From assembly GCF_025677645.1 (NCBI RefSeq), contig NZ_CP106879.1:2542001-2606000 (forward strand): a stretch of 64,000 bases of DNA, written 5' to 3'. Position 1 is the first letter of the stretch, and the number at the start of each line of letters is the position of its first letter. The translations under genes were made by a program, and so were the position numbers. The notes under the pieces are model-generated. The model saw only the letters and a program-made list of their open reading frames with translations. It had not been told where the DNA came from and made no database searches. The stretch comes from Curtobacterium poinsettiae (GTDB lineage Bacteria; Actinomycetota; Actinomycetes; Actinomycetales; Microbacteriaceae). Positions 1-9,459 of the stretch are shown one piece after another.

Positions 1-1544
1 TGACCCACCTTGTACGAGGGTGCCTGCCCCGGCCACCCGAAGTACCGCGCGACCTCGAACCGGACGAACGCCGGGTCCATGTTCACGTTCTGCCCCATGA
101 AGTCGAGCGCGTACTCCCACGTCCAGCCGCCGCCGTCGGGGTTCGTCTTCTGCAGGTGCACGCCGATGTCGAGCACGACGCGGGCCGCACGCATCCGCTG
201 CCCGTCGAGCATGCCGAGCCGGTCGCCGTCGTCGTCGAGGAACCCGAGCTGCTCCATCAGCCGCTCGGCGTACAGCGCCCAGCCCTCGACGTGCCCGGAG
301 GACCCGGACAGCTGCCGGCGCCAGGTGTTCAGCTCGCCGCGGTTGTAGACGCCCTGACTGATCTGGAGGTGGTGTCCGGGGACGCCCTCGTGGTAGACCG
401 TCGTCTTCTCGCGCCAGGTGCCGAACTCGGTGACGCCCTGGGGCACCGACCACCACATCCGGCCGGCACGGGAGAAGTCGTCGGAGGGGCCGCTGTAGTA
501 GATGCCTCCCTCTTGCGTGGGGGCGATCCGGCACTCCAGGCGACGGATCGGGTCCGGGATGTCGAAGTAGGTACCGGCCATCGCGGCGATCGACGCATCG
601 CTGGTCTCCTGCATCCACCGCTGCAGCGCGTCGGTTCCGTGCAGGATCCGGGACGGGTCGGTGTCGAGCACCTCGATCGCCCGGGCGACGCTCGCGCCGG
701 ACTCGATGCGGTCGGCGATGCGCTCCTGCTCGTCCCGCATGCGCGCGAGTTCCTCGAGGCCCCACTCGTACGTCTCGTCGAGGTCGACCACCGCACCGAG
801 GAACCGGCGCGAGTGCAACTCGTAGGCCTCGCGACCGACGGCGTCGACGGGGGTGGCGAGCGGCAGCAGCTCGTGCTCCAGGAACTGCCCGAGCGACCGG
901 TAGGCGGCCGAGGCGACCTGGGCACCACGGGTGAGCTCGGCGCGGAGCGTGTCCGGCACCGGCGAACCGTCGTCGAACGCGGCACCCTCGGCGAGGCGGG
1001 CGAAGAAGCCGTCCTCGGCGCCGTTCCTCGCTGCCTGCTCGGCGACCAGGGCGACCTGGCGCTTGGCCGGGGTGACGTCTTCGCGGGTGCCCTCGAGCAG
1101 GGTCTCGCGGATGCCCTCGAGCGCGTCCGGCAGCGCGTGCAGTCGGCTCGCGATGTCCTGCCAGTCCCCCTCGGTGGCGGTCGGCATCAGGTCGATGATC
1201 TCGCGGACCGACTGCGCCGGACTCGCGATGACGTTGAGGTCACGGAGGTGCAGCTTGCGCTCGTACGACTCCCGCACGAGGTCCAGTTCGGCGCCGAGGT
1301 CGGCCTTCGTCACCTGGTCCACGGCGTCGACGGCGGGAGCGGCGTCGAGTGCCCGCTTCGCACCGCGCGCGGCCTCGGCCATCGCGGCGGCACCGGCGGG
1401 CGAGGTGTCGCCGTACTCCCCCGTGCGTCCCGGGACGCCGATGTACGTGGCGGTCGTCGGGTCGAGGTCGACGAGGGTGGTGACCCAGTCCTCGGCGACG
1501 CGGTCGACGGCGGACGGCTGGCGGACAGGACGCTCTTCGCTCAT
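1..1544 (-). CDS. DUF885 family putative metallopeptidase (C-terminus outside window)
   Basis: This gene runs off the left edge of the window; 514 codons are present and no stop is seen. The protein matches the DUF885 family, which is annotated as putative zinc-dependent peptidase-like proteins of unknown substrate. The clearest signature is YHEGVPGHHLQ near residue 380, the HExxxGHH-type motif that defines the family; upstream is a long helical region and no signal peptide, so it is probably cytoplasmic. The ATG start is set by a TAGGGT -10 box six bases upstream, which points to a leaderless transcript. It follows polA in the same direction with a 50-bp gap holding a 16-bp palindrome. Family assignment is firm; the enzymatic role is not known. 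Confidence 0.85.
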   Translation of the reverse strand, partial: MSEERPVRQPSAVDRVAEDWVTTLVDLDPTTATYIGVPGRTGEYGDTSPAGAAAMAEAARGAKRALDAAPAVDAVDQVTKADLGAELDLVRESYERKLHLRDLNVIASPAQSVREIIDLMPTATEGDWQDIASRLHALPDALEGIRETLLEGTREDVTPAKRQVALVAEQAARNGAEDGFFARLAEGAAFDDGSPVPDTLRAELTRGAQVASAAYRSLGQFLEHELLPLATPVDAVGREAYELHSRRFLGAVVDLDETYEWGLEELARMRDEQERIADRIESGASVARAIEVLDTDPSRILHGTDALQRWMQETSDASIAAMAGTYFDIPDPIRRLECRIAPTQEGGIYYSGPSDDFSRAGRMWWSVPQGVTEFGTWREKTTVYHEGVPGHHLQISQGVYNRGELNTWRRQLSGSSGHVEGWALYAERLMEQLGFLDDDGDRLGMLDGQRMRAARVVLDIGVHLQKTNPDGGGWTWEYALDFMGQNVNMDPAFVRFEVARYFGWPGQAPSYKVG

Positions 1545-1556
1545 GCCCCGACCCTA
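1542..1556 (-). promoter_or_regulatory. Leaderless promoter of the DUF885 gene
   Basis: TAGGGT, then CGGGGC (6 nt), then ATG. The TAnnnT box this close to the start codon would begin transcription at or next to the A of ATG, so no ribosome binding site is expected. Confidence 0.6.
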
Positions 1557-1572
1557 CCGACCCGCGGGTCGG
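1557..1572. promoter_or_regulatory. 16-bp perfect palindrome between polA and the DUF885 gene
   Basis: CCGACCCGCGGGTCGG reads the same on both strands and directly abuts the -10 box of the DUF885 gene. As RNA it can form a 6-bp stem with a CGCG loop, so it may be the polA terminator; as DNA it could be an operator. I cannot tell these apart from sequence. Confidence 0.4.
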
Positions 1573-1594
1573 CAGGACTCCCGAGCCGCCCGGG

Positions 1595-4264
1595 TCAGTG
1601 GGCGGCGCTCTCCCAGTTCGGCCCCACGCCGACCGAGACGTCGAGCGGGACGCTCAGCTCGGCGGCGCTGCCCATCCGGGTGCGGAGGATCTCCTCGACA
1701 CGCTCCTGCTCACCCGGCGCGACCTCGAGGATGAGCTCGTCGTGCACCTGGAGCAGCAGGTGCGACTGCAGCTCGCCCTCGCGCAGGTCGTCGGCGACCC
1801 CGAGCATCGCGATCTTGATGATGTCGGCGGCCGAACCCTGGATCGGGGCGTTCAACGCGGCCCGCTCGGCGTTCTCGCGCAGGACCCGGTTCGGGCTCTT
1901 CAGGTCGGGGAACGGGCGGCGGCGTCCGAAGATCGTCTCGGTGTAGCCGTCCTCGCGCGCCTGCTCGACGACGTTGCGCAGGTAGTCGCGCACCGCACCG
2001 AAGCGGGCGAAGTACTCGGTCATCAGGGTGCGGGCCTCGGACTGCTCGATGCGCAGCTGCTTGGACAGGCCGAAGGCACTCAACCCGTACGCCAGGCCGT
2101 AGGACATCGCCTTGACCTTGGTGCGCATCTCGTTGGAGACCTCGGACGGGTCGACCCCGAAGACCCGGGCACCGACGAAGCGGTGCAGGTCCTCGCCCTC
2201 GTTGAAGGCCTGGATGAGCCCCGGATCGCCGGAGAGGTGCGCCATGATCCGCATCTCGATCTGTGAGTAGTCGGCGGTCACGAGCGTCGTGTACGGCTCG
2301 GCGACCGCGAACGCCGACCGGATCCGGCGACCGACGGCCGTCTTCACGGGGATGTTCTGCAGGTTCGGGTCGGTCGACGAGACCCGGCCGGTGCTCGTAC
2401 CGGTCTGCTCGTAGCGGGTGTGGATGCGCCCGTCGACCACGGCGGCATCGAGGGTGTCGACGATCTGCCGGAGCTTCGTGGCGTCGCGGTGCTGCAGCAG
2501 GAGCCCGAGGAACGGGTGCGGGTGCTGTTCCTGCAGGTCGGCCAGGCTCGCGGCGTCGGTCGAGAACCCGGTCTTCGTCTTGCGGGTCTTCGGCATCGCG
2601 AGCTCGGTGAACAGGACCTCCTGCAGCTGCTTCGGCGACCCGAGGTTGACCTCGTGCCCGATCTCGGCGAAGGCCTGCTGGGCGAGTTCGGCGGCGCGCT
2701 CCCCGAGTTCCTTCGACAGGCCGGTGAGCACCGGTCGGTCGATGCCGACACCGATGGTCTCCATGCCGGCCAGCACCGACACGAGCGGCAGCTCGATGTC
2801 GTCGAGGACCTGCAGCGACGACGCGTCGATCCGGGCGCGCAGGGCCGTGGTGACGCGGAGCACGAACCACGCGTGCACCCCGACGTTGACCGGGTCGGTC
2901 TCGGGGACCAGCTGGTTGGGATCAGCCGTCGGCAGTTCCTCGCCGAGCTCCTGGTAGACGAGGTCGGACAGCGGCTGCCCCTGCTTGCCGGGCTGCGCGA
3001 GCCACCCCATGATCCGGGCGTCGCCGGCGATGCCGTTCACGACGAAGCCGGCGGTGCCGAGCGCCTTGATGGCGGCCTTGGCGTCGTGGAAGTGCTTCGG
3101 GGCGTCGGAGGCGAACCAGGCCGAGAGCTGCTCGTAGTCCTTCGCACCGCTGCCGCCCGGCACCAGTACGGCGTCGTCGTGGGTCGCGATGCCGATGGCG
3201 CTGAGGCGTCCGTCGATGACCTCGACCGCGACGCCGTAGCCGTTCGCCGCCTCGGTCGCGTTGCGGCGCTCGAGCCAGTAGCCGAGCTCTTCGTCGATCA
3301 GGGTCTTGACCGGTGGCGGGGTCGGCGCGCCTTCATCGACGGTGCCCTCGGCCGCCGGCTCGGCGGGGTCGCCCGACCCGGCCACCTTGAAGACGCGGTC
3401 GAGCAGCGTGCGGAACTGCAGCTTGGCGAAGAGCTCGCGCACCGCGGTCTCGTCGACCGGGCGGAGCGCGACGTCGGCGGGACCGACGGGCAGCTCGACG
3501 TCGGTGACCAGGCGGTTGAGCCGGCGGTTCCGGATCGCCCGGTCCCGCTGCTCGCGCAGGTTGTTGCCGACCACGCCCTTGATCTCGTCGGCGTGCTCGA
3601 GGACGCCGTCGAGCGACCCGTACTGGGTCACCCACTTGACCGCGGTCTTCTCGCCGACCTTGTCGATGCCGATCAGGTTGTCGCTGGTCTCGCCGACGAG
3701 GGCGGCGATGTCCGGGTACTGGTGGGGCTCGATGCCGTAGCGCTCGTAGACCTTGTCGCGGTCGTAGCGGGTGAGTTCGGAGACACCGCGGACGGACGGG
3801 TAGAGCAGCGTGACGTCGTCGTTGACGAGCTGGATCGAGTCGCGGTCACCGGAGACCACGTAGACCGTGAAGCCCTGGTCGGCACCCTGCTTGGAGAGGG
3901 TCGCGAGGATGTCGTCGGCCTCGTAGTCCTCTTTCGTGACGGTGGTGATGCCCATCGCCTCGAGCGCCTGCTGCAGGAGCGGGATCTGTCCCTTGAACTC
4001 GGCCGGGGTCTCGGAGCGGGTGCCCTTGTACTCGGCGTACTCCCGCGTGCGGAACGAGAACCGGGAGATGTCGAACGCCACCGCCAGGTGGGTGGGCTTC
4101 TCGCGCTGCAGCAGCATCAGCAGCATCGAGATGAAGCCGTGGATCGCGTTGGTGTGCTGCCCCTCGCGGTTCACGAAGCTGTCGACCGGCAGGGCGTAGA
4201 AGGCCCGGAAGGCGAGCGAGTGGCCGTCGATGACCATGAGGGTAGGCTTTGCGGAGTCCGACAC
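1595..4264 (-). CDS. polA: DNA polymerase I
   Basis: 889 aa, the normal length. It fills gaps and removes RNA primers in replication and repair. The N-terminal 5'-3' nuclease starts at MVIDGHSLAFRAFYALP; a central exonuclease-like domain (about 320-470) lacks the DxE metal ligands, so proofreading should be absent, as in mycobacterial Pol I. The C-terminal polymerase has motif A (ADYSQIEMR), motif B (RTKVKAMSYGLAYG, from residue 714) and motif C (QVHDELI, Asp842). Motif B carries Tyr722 where E. coli has Phe762. The GTG start is preceded by TAGGCT and 6 nt, so the mRNA is probably leaderless. It is divergent from the thioesterase gene, with 47 bp between them. Confidence 0.97.
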   Translation of the reverse strand: MSDSAKPTLMVIDGHSLAFRAFYALPVDSFVNREGQHTNAIHGFISMLLMLLQREKPTHLAVAFDISRFSFRTREYAEYKGTRSETPAEFKGQIPLLQQALEAMGITTVTKEDYEADDILATLSKQGADQGFTVYVVSGDRDSIQLVNDDVTLLYPSVRGVSELTRYDRDKVYERYGIEPHQYPDIAALVGETSDNLIGIDKVGEKTAVKWVTQYGSLDGVLEHADEIKGVVGNNLREQRDRAIRNRRLNRLVTDVELPVGPADVALRPVDETAVRELFAKLQFRTLLDRVFKVAGSGDPAEPAAEGTVDEGAPTPPPVKTLIDEELGYWLERRNATEAANGYGVAVEVIDGRLSAIGIATHDDAVLVPGGSGAKDYEQLSAWFASDAPKHFHDAKAAIKALGTAGFVVNGIAGDARIMGWLAQPGKQGQPLSDLVYQELGEELPTADPNQLVPETDPVNVGVHAWFVLRVTTALRARIDASSLQVLDDIELPLVSVLAGMETIGVGIDRPVLTGLSKELGERAAELAQQAFAEIGHEVNLGSPKQLQEVLFTELAMPKTRKTKTGFSTDAASLADLQEQHPHPFLGLLLQHRDATKLRQIVDTLDAAVVDGRIHTRYEQTGTSTGRVSSTDPNLQNIPVKTAVGRRIRSAFAVAEPYTTLVTADYSQIEMRIMAHLSGDPGLIQAFNEGEDLHRFVGARVFGVDPSEVSNEMRTKVKAMSYGLAYGLSAFGLSKQLRIEQSEARTLMTEYFARFGAVRDYLRNVVEQAREDGYTETIFGRRRPFPDLKSPNRVLRENAERAALNAPIQGSAADIIKIAMLGVADDLREGELQSHLLLQVHDELILEVAPGEQERVEEILRTRMGSAAELSVPLDVSVGVGPNWESAAH

Positions 4265-4276
4265 CCGGACAGCCTA
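4262..4276 (-). promoter_or_regulatory. Leaderless promoter of polA
   Basis: TAGGCT followed by GTCCGG (6 nt) and the GTG start codon. Same architecture and the same -10 hexamer as rpe in this window. Confidence 0.6.
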
Positions 4277-4311
4277 CCGACGCCCGCTGACACGGAAGGT
4301 CGACGCAGACC

Positions 4312-4734
4312 GTGACCGACGACACCACATCGACCACGATCGATCCCCGCCTCGACGAACGCGGCATGGGCGAGCTGGCCGAGAAGATGGGCATGGTCAT
4401 CACCGAGCTCTCGGCTGAGCGGGCGGTCGGTTCGATCCCCGTCGAGGGCAACCGCCAGCCGGTCGGCCTGCTGCACGGCGGCGCCTACGTCGTCCTGGCG
4501 GAGAGCCTCGGGTCGATGGCCGCGAACGTGCACGCCGGGCCCGGCCGCTACGCCGTCGGCATCGAGCTCAGCGCCTCGCACTCCCGCAGCGCGACGAGCG
4601 GCATCGTCACGGGCACGTGCACCGCCATCCACCTGGGCGGCACGCTCACCACCCACGAGATCGTCCTGACCGACGACCAGGGTCGCCGGTGCTCCACGGT
4701 GCGGATCACGAACATGATCCGCGAGCGTCGCTGA
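4312..4734 (+). CDS. Hotdog-fold PaaI-type thioesterase
   Basis: 140 aa, typical for single-domain acyl-CoA thioesterases of the PaaI/YbdB group, which hydrolyse acyl- or aryl-CoA thioesters in the cytoplasm. The family signature is the turn and central helix GLLHGGAYVVLAES (residues 50-63), with the catalytic region HGG followed by a helix carrying an acidic residue, then the antiparallel strands ending in TVRITNM. The GTG start has GGAAG about 13 nt upstream. It stands alone, divergent from polA and convergent with the acetyltransferase gene, so its context does not reveal the substrate. Confidence 0.85.
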   Translation: MTDDTTSTTIDPRLDERGMGELAEKMGMVITELSAERAVGSIPVEGNRQPVGLLHGGAYVVLAESLGSMAANVHAGPGRYAVGIELSASHSRSATSGIVTGTCTAIHLGGTLTTHEIVLTDDQGRRCSTVRITNMIRERR

Positions 4735-4750
4735 CCGACGGACCGACCCC

Positions 4751-5221
4751 TCAGTCCTCCGGCGGCCGCTGCAGCAACAGGCGGGCGTCGCCGAACCCGA
4801 GCCGCCGGTAGAGCCGCTCGCCGTCCACGCTCGAGTGCACCGACGTCCGCTCCACGCCGAGTTCGTCGGCGAGCTCCAGCAGGGCCGTGACGAGCCGTCC
4901 GGCGACGCCGGAGCCTCGCAGCTCCGGGTGCACGTAGACCGTCTGCACGTCGGCGGTCAGTCGGTGCCCCGGCCGGTCCGGCAGTGGCGGTCGCGCGACG
5001 AGCCCGAGCCAGGCCATCCCGAGCACGACGCCGTCCCGCTCCGCGACGACGCACCGGTGCGACTCCGCGTGGTCGGCCGCGAAGGCCGTCATCGCATCGC
5101 GGTAGGCCTCCACGCTCGCCGCCGGCTGCGCGCCGCCCTCGTCGACGCTCCACCGCCACCGCAGGTCTGCCACCGCCGGCATGTCGTCAGGTCGGGAGGC
5201 CCGGATCACCACGTCGTCCAT
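4751..5221 (-). CDS. GNAT family N-acetyltransferase
   Basis: 156 aa, one GNAT domain covering the whole protein. The acetyl-CoA binding motif A is in VYVHPELRGSGVAGRLV (about residues 95-111; the Q/RxxGxG/A pyrophosphate loop is RGSGVA), and motif B ends in YRRLGF. The N-terminal part, IRASRPDDMPAVADLRWRW, is the usual GNAT strand 1 and helix 1. The acceptor substrate cannot be predicted. The ATG start has GGAG seven bases upstream. It is convergent with the thioesterase gene (16-bp gap) and lies downstream of the ANTAR regulator, separated from it by a strong hairpin. Confidence 0.85.
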   Translation of the reverse strand: MDDVVIRASRPDDMPAVADLRWRWSVDEGGAQPAASVEAYRDAMTAFAADHAESHRCVVAERDGVVLGMAWLGLVARPPLPDRPGHRLTADVQTVYVHPELRGSGVAGRLVTALLELADELGVERTSVHSSVDGERLYRRLGFGDARLLLQRPPED

Positions 5222-5270
5222 GGCTCCAGCCTGCCAGGTGGTCGCGGCACACGCCCCGCCCCCGGACGCA

Positions 5271-5307
5271 GGAACGCCGCCGGACCCGGGTGGGGCGGCG
5301 GCGTTCC
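5271..5307. terminator. Hairpin terminator after the ANTAR regulator gene
   Basis: A perfect 12-bp stem (5271-5282 with 5296-5307) and a 13-nt loop in the gap between the regulator and the acetyltransferase gene. No U-tract follows, which is usual in actinobacteria. Confidence 0.65.
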
Positions 5308-5330
5308 GTGAGCGACGGTGGTGCGCTGGA

Positions 5331-5936
5331 CTACTTCTTGGCGCTGAGCTGCTCGATGATCGCCTTCGCGACGTCGTGCATGGTCAGGCGGCGGTCCATC
5401 GAGGCCTTCTGGATCCAGCGGAACGCCTCGGGCTCGGTGAGGCCCATCTTCTCGTTCAGCAGGCCCTTGGCCCGGTCGACGAGCTTGCGGGTCTCGAAGC
5501 GCTCGACGAGGTCCGCGACCTCGGCCTCGAGCGTGATGATCTGCTGGTACCGCGACAGGGCGATCTCGATCGCGGGGAGCAGGTCGTTCGGGGTGAAGGG
5601 CTTGACCACGTAGGCCAGCGCGCCGGCCTCAGTTGCACGCTCGACGAGGTCCTTCTGGCTGAACGCGGTCAGCAGGACGACGGGCGCGATGTGGTTCTTG
5701 GACAGCTTCTCGGCTGCGGAGATGCCGTCGAGCTGGGGCATCTTGACGTCCATCACGACGAGGTCGGGGCGGAGGTCGGTCGCGAGCTGCACGGCGGTCT
5801 CACCGTCACCGGCTTCACCGACCACGTCGAAGCCGTTGTCGCGGAGGATCTCCACGATGTCGAGGCGGATGAGCGACTCGTCCTCGGCGACGACGACGCG
5901 ACGGGGTGCTGGTGCTGTTGCTTCTGTGTCACTCAC
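5331..5936 (-). CDS. ANTAR-domain response regulator (PdtaR-like)
   Basis: 201 aa: an N-terminal receiver domain (about 13-125) and a C-terminal ANTAR RNA-binding domain. The receiver has the acidic pair ED (VVVAEDESLIR), the phosphoacceptor Asp in DLVVMDVKMP and the switch Lys in YVVKPF. The ANTAR part (LVDRAKGLLNEKMGLTEPEAFRWIQ) matches proteins that bind paired hexaloop hairpins and prevent transcription termination. The mycobacterial counterpart is PdtaR; the cognate kinase is not in this window. I place the start at GTG 5936 rather than further upstream because TAGGCT lies 7 nt before it and the receiver domain begins directly after. tRNA-Leu lies just upstream. Confidence 0.92.
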   Translation of the reverse strand: MSDTEATAPAPRRVVVAEDESLIRLDIVEILRDNGFDVVGEAGDGETAVQLATDLRPDLVVMDVKMPQLDGISAAEKLSKNHIAPVVLLTAFSQKDLVERATEAGALAYVVKPFTPNDLLPAIEIALSRYQQIITLEAEVADLVERFETRKLVDRAKGLLNEKMGLTEPEAFRWIQKASMDRRLTMHDVAKAIIEQLSAKK

Positions 5937-5949
5937 GGACGAAAGCCTA
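5934..5949 (-). promoter_or_regulatory. Leaderless promoter of the ANTAR regulator
   Basis: TAGGCT, 7 nt, then GTG. It sits between the tRNA-Leu gene and the regulator, so the regulator need not depend on tRNA transcription. Confidence 0.55.
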
Positions 5950-6006
5950 CTAGACGACGGAAGTGCCGCATCCCAGACCACGCAGATCGAACGACGGATC
6001 GATCGT

Positions 6007-6091
6007 TGGTACGAGTGGCGGGACTTGAACCCGCACGCCGTGAGGCAGAGCATTTTGAGTGCCCCGTGTCTGCCGATTCCACCACACTCGC
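6007..6091 (-). tRNA. tRNA-Leu (anticodon CAA)
   Basis: The 85-nt sequence folds as a class II (long variable arm) tRNA. The acceptor arms GCGAGTG and CACTCGT pair over 7 bp, followed by discriminator A and an encoded CCA. The anticodon arm GGGCA-CTCAAAA-TGCTC gives anticodon CAA, which reads UUG leucine codons. The T arm is GCGGGTTCAAGTCCCGC. No introns or gaps are seen. Confidence 0.95.
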
Positions 6092-6101
6092 GAGGAGGCC
6101 A

Positions 6102-6107
6102 ACACTA
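6102..6107 (-). promoter_or_regulatory. -10 box of tRNA-Leu
   Basis: TAGTGT ends 10 nt before the mature 5' end of the tRNA, giving a predicted start of transcription about 4 nt upstream of the tRNA. Confidence 0.4.
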
Positions 6108-6146
6108 CCAGCCCGACCCGTGCCTCCCGGCCCGTCGTCGACCGTC

Positions 6147-7316
6147 TCAGGAGCCCTCGAGCGCCTCGATCGCCGTCACGAGACCGGCTCGTCGCGGCGA
6201 CCGCCGCGGCAGCACCGCGAGCAGCGCGCGCAGCACGAGCGCGTCGGTCGCACCGTCCGGGGTGCGCGCCCACGCGAGCAGGGCGTCGACGCCGCCGTCG
6301 GCGACGACCGACTCGCGGAACCGCAGCCGCACCAGGTCACGGACCGCGTCCACGCCCGGTGCGGCGGAGCTCGGCAGGACCGGTCCGGCGTACCGGTCGA
6401 CGGCCTGGAGGCGCGCCCCGCGTTCGAGCGCGGACAGCACGCCGTCGACGTCGGTCCGGACCCCGGTCAGCCGGTACGGCCGCGACGTCACGGTCACGTC
6501 CGGCGCGTGCTGCGCGAGGACCCGCCGGAGCCGGACGACCTCGGCGCGCAGGGTGACGACCGAGCCCGGGTCACCGTAGACGGCCGCGGCGAGGTCGGTC
6601 GCCGCGAGGCCGTCGGGGTGCGCGGCGAGCACGACGAGCAGCTCGGAGTGCCGGGCGGACAGCTCGACCCGGCGGTCGGCGATCCGGAGCACGGCGGTGT
6701 CGGTCCCGAGCACGGTCAGTCGGGCCGGCGGCACGCGGGGTGTCCGCGCGCGTGGACGGACCGCGGCCAGGGCCAGCCGGGCCTCGGCGGCGGCGACCGT
6801 GGCGGCGAGCAGCGGCAGCGTGTGCCGCTCGACGGCGCGGTCGTCGCCCGTCAGGTCGAGCACCCCCACCGTGGCACCGCTCGCGTCGTGCACCGGGACG
6901 GCCGTGCACGAGAACGGCTCGACGGCGTTCGCGTAGTGCTCGTCGGACCGGATCTGCACCGGACGGTCCAGACGCAGTGCCGTGCCGGGCGCGCTGGTGC
7001 CGACGCGGTCCTCCGACCAGTCGGCTCCGGGGACGAAGCCCATGTCCTCGGCGGCACGACGCGTGGAGCGGGCGCCGTCGACCCAGACGAGACGACCCGC
7101 GGCGTCCGCGACGGCGACGACGCAGCCGGCCGAGCGGGAGTCGTCGAGCAGCAGCCGACGGACCACCGGCAGCAGGGTGGAGAGCGGGCCGTCGTGTCGT
7201 ACGGCGTCGAGTTCGTCGTCGTCGAGGGCGAGGACCGGGGTGGCGTCGGGGTCGACCCGGGCGGACCGCTGCCACGACGCGGCGACGAGCGGGCGGAGCC
7301 GACCGGGTGCGCGCAT
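6147..7316 (-). CDS. GAF-domain transcriptional regulator, probable activator of the aldehyde dehydrogenase genes
   Basis: 389 aa. The N-terminal half resembles AcoR-type regulators: LVAASWQRSARVDPD at the start, then a GAF-like sensor with WSEDRVGTSAPGTAL and EPFSCTAVPVHDASGATVGVLDLTG. There is no AAA+ sigma-54 domain and no Fis helix; instead the C-terminal half holds a winged-helix-like segment (RRVELSARHSELLVVLAAHP), so it probably acts with the ordinary sigma factor. The ATG at 7316 is chosen over one 21 nt upstream because GGAGGA lies 6 nt before it. Similar regulators next to exaC-type aldehyde dehydrogenase plus DUF779 are common in actinobacteria, which suggests aldehyde or alcohol sensing; the ligand is inferred only. 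Confidence 0.8.
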   Translation of the reverse strand: MRAPGRLRPLVAASWQRSARVDPDATPVLALDDDELDAVRHDGPLSTLLPVVRRLLLDDSRSAGCVVAVADAAGRLVWVDGARSTRRAAEDMGFVPGADWSEDRVGTSAPGTALRLDRPVQIRSDEHYANAVEPFSCTAVPVHDASGATVGVLDLTGDDRAVERHTLPLLAATVAAAEARLALAAVRPRARTPRVPPARLTVLGTDTAVLRIADRRVELSARHSELLVVLAAHPDGLAATDLAAAVYGDPGSVVTLRAEVVRLRRVLAQHAPDVTVTSRPYRLTGVRTDVDGVLSALERGARLQAVDRYAGPVLPSSAAPGVDAVRDLVRLRFRESVVADGGVDALLAWARTPDGATDALVLRALLAVLPRRSPRRAGLVTAIEALEGS

Positions 7317-7365
7317 GCGTCCTCCGATCGACCCCACCCGCCGCTCCGTCGCGACGCGTACGGTC

Positions 7366-7371
7366 AGCCTA
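7366..7371 (-). promoter_or_regulatory. -10 box of the GAF regulator, overlapping the DUF779 stop codon
   Basis: TAGGCT; its first three bases are the TAG stop of the DUF779 gene. Transcription would start near 7359, giving a leader of about 43 nt that contains the GGAGGA ribosome binding site. Confidence 0.45.
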
Positions 7372-7766
7372 CGTCCGGGCCACCCGCGGGACCAGGCCGA
7401 GATCGGCGAGCTCGGCGTCGTCGAACATCCGCGACCGGGTGAGGAACCGTTTGCCCGCGGGGACCTCGACCGAGAACCCGCCGCCCCGACCGTCGACCAC
7501 GTCGATCGTCAGGTGCGTGTACTTCCAGTACTCGAACTGCGACACCGACATGTACACCTCGACCGGCTCGAGGCCGTCGACCTGCAACGCGCCGAGCAGG
7601 ACGTCCCCCGGGCCGGTCCGGAACATGCCGACGGGGTAGCACATCGGGCTCGAGCCGTCGCAGCAGCCGCCGGACTGGTGGAACATCAGCGGGCCGTGCC
7701 GGGCGGTGAGGGTGCGCAGCAGCTCCTCCGCCGCCGGCGTCACCGCGACGCGTGCGGTGTCGGGCA

Positions 7767-7767
<1 letters not shown>
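7369..7767 (-). CDS. DUF779 domain protein coupled to aldehyde dehydrogenase
   Basis: 132 aa, the usual DUF779 length. The family is known mainly from its constant pairing with acetaldehyde/aldehyde dehydrogenases; the biochemical role is unproven. The conserved cysteine-rich segment FHQSGGCCDGSSPMCYP (about 30-46) may bind a metal or protect a thiol. The ATG shares one base with the TGA of the dehydrogenase gene (TGATG), so translation is very likely coupled. A longer in-frame extension upstream overlaps the dehydrogenase and is not used. Confidence 0.85.
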
Positions 7768-9308
<1,541 letters not shown>

Positions 9309-9363
9309 GGTGGTGCCCTTTCGACGACGCTGTCGGGGCGCACGGGTCGCGCGCCTGCTCCGC

Positions 9364-9369
9364 ACCGTA
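9364..9369 (-). promoter_or_regulatory. Possible -10 box of the aldehyde dehydrogenase gene
   Basis: TACGGT, 55 nt upstream of the ATG. The two TGCAAC repeats at 9381-9396 lie where the -35 region would be. Confidence 0.35.
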
Positions 9370-9380
9370 CGACCGCGGGG

Positions 9381-9396
9381 GTTGCAGGTCGTTGCA
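9381..9396. promoter_or_regulatory. Paired GTTGCA repeats, candidate regulator site
   Basis: GTTGCA occurs at 9381-9386 and 9391-9396, exactly 10 bp (one helical turn) apart, between the divergent aldehyde dehydrogenase and DUF308 genes. A direct repeat on one face of the helix suits binding of a regulator such as the GAF protein encoded nearby. Confidence 0.35.
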
Positions 9397-9416
9397 CGGC
9401 CCGCGGCTCCGACGGG

Positions 9417-9422
9417 TAGCGT
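9417..9422 (+). promoter_or_regulatory. Possible -10 box of the DUF308 gene
   Basis: TAGCGT, with TTGCAC 19 bp upstream as a weak -35. Predicted leader of about 30 nt. Confidence 0.35.
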
Positions 9423-9459
9423 GCTGGACACCAGCGCCGGCGAACAGGGAGGAGCGCTC

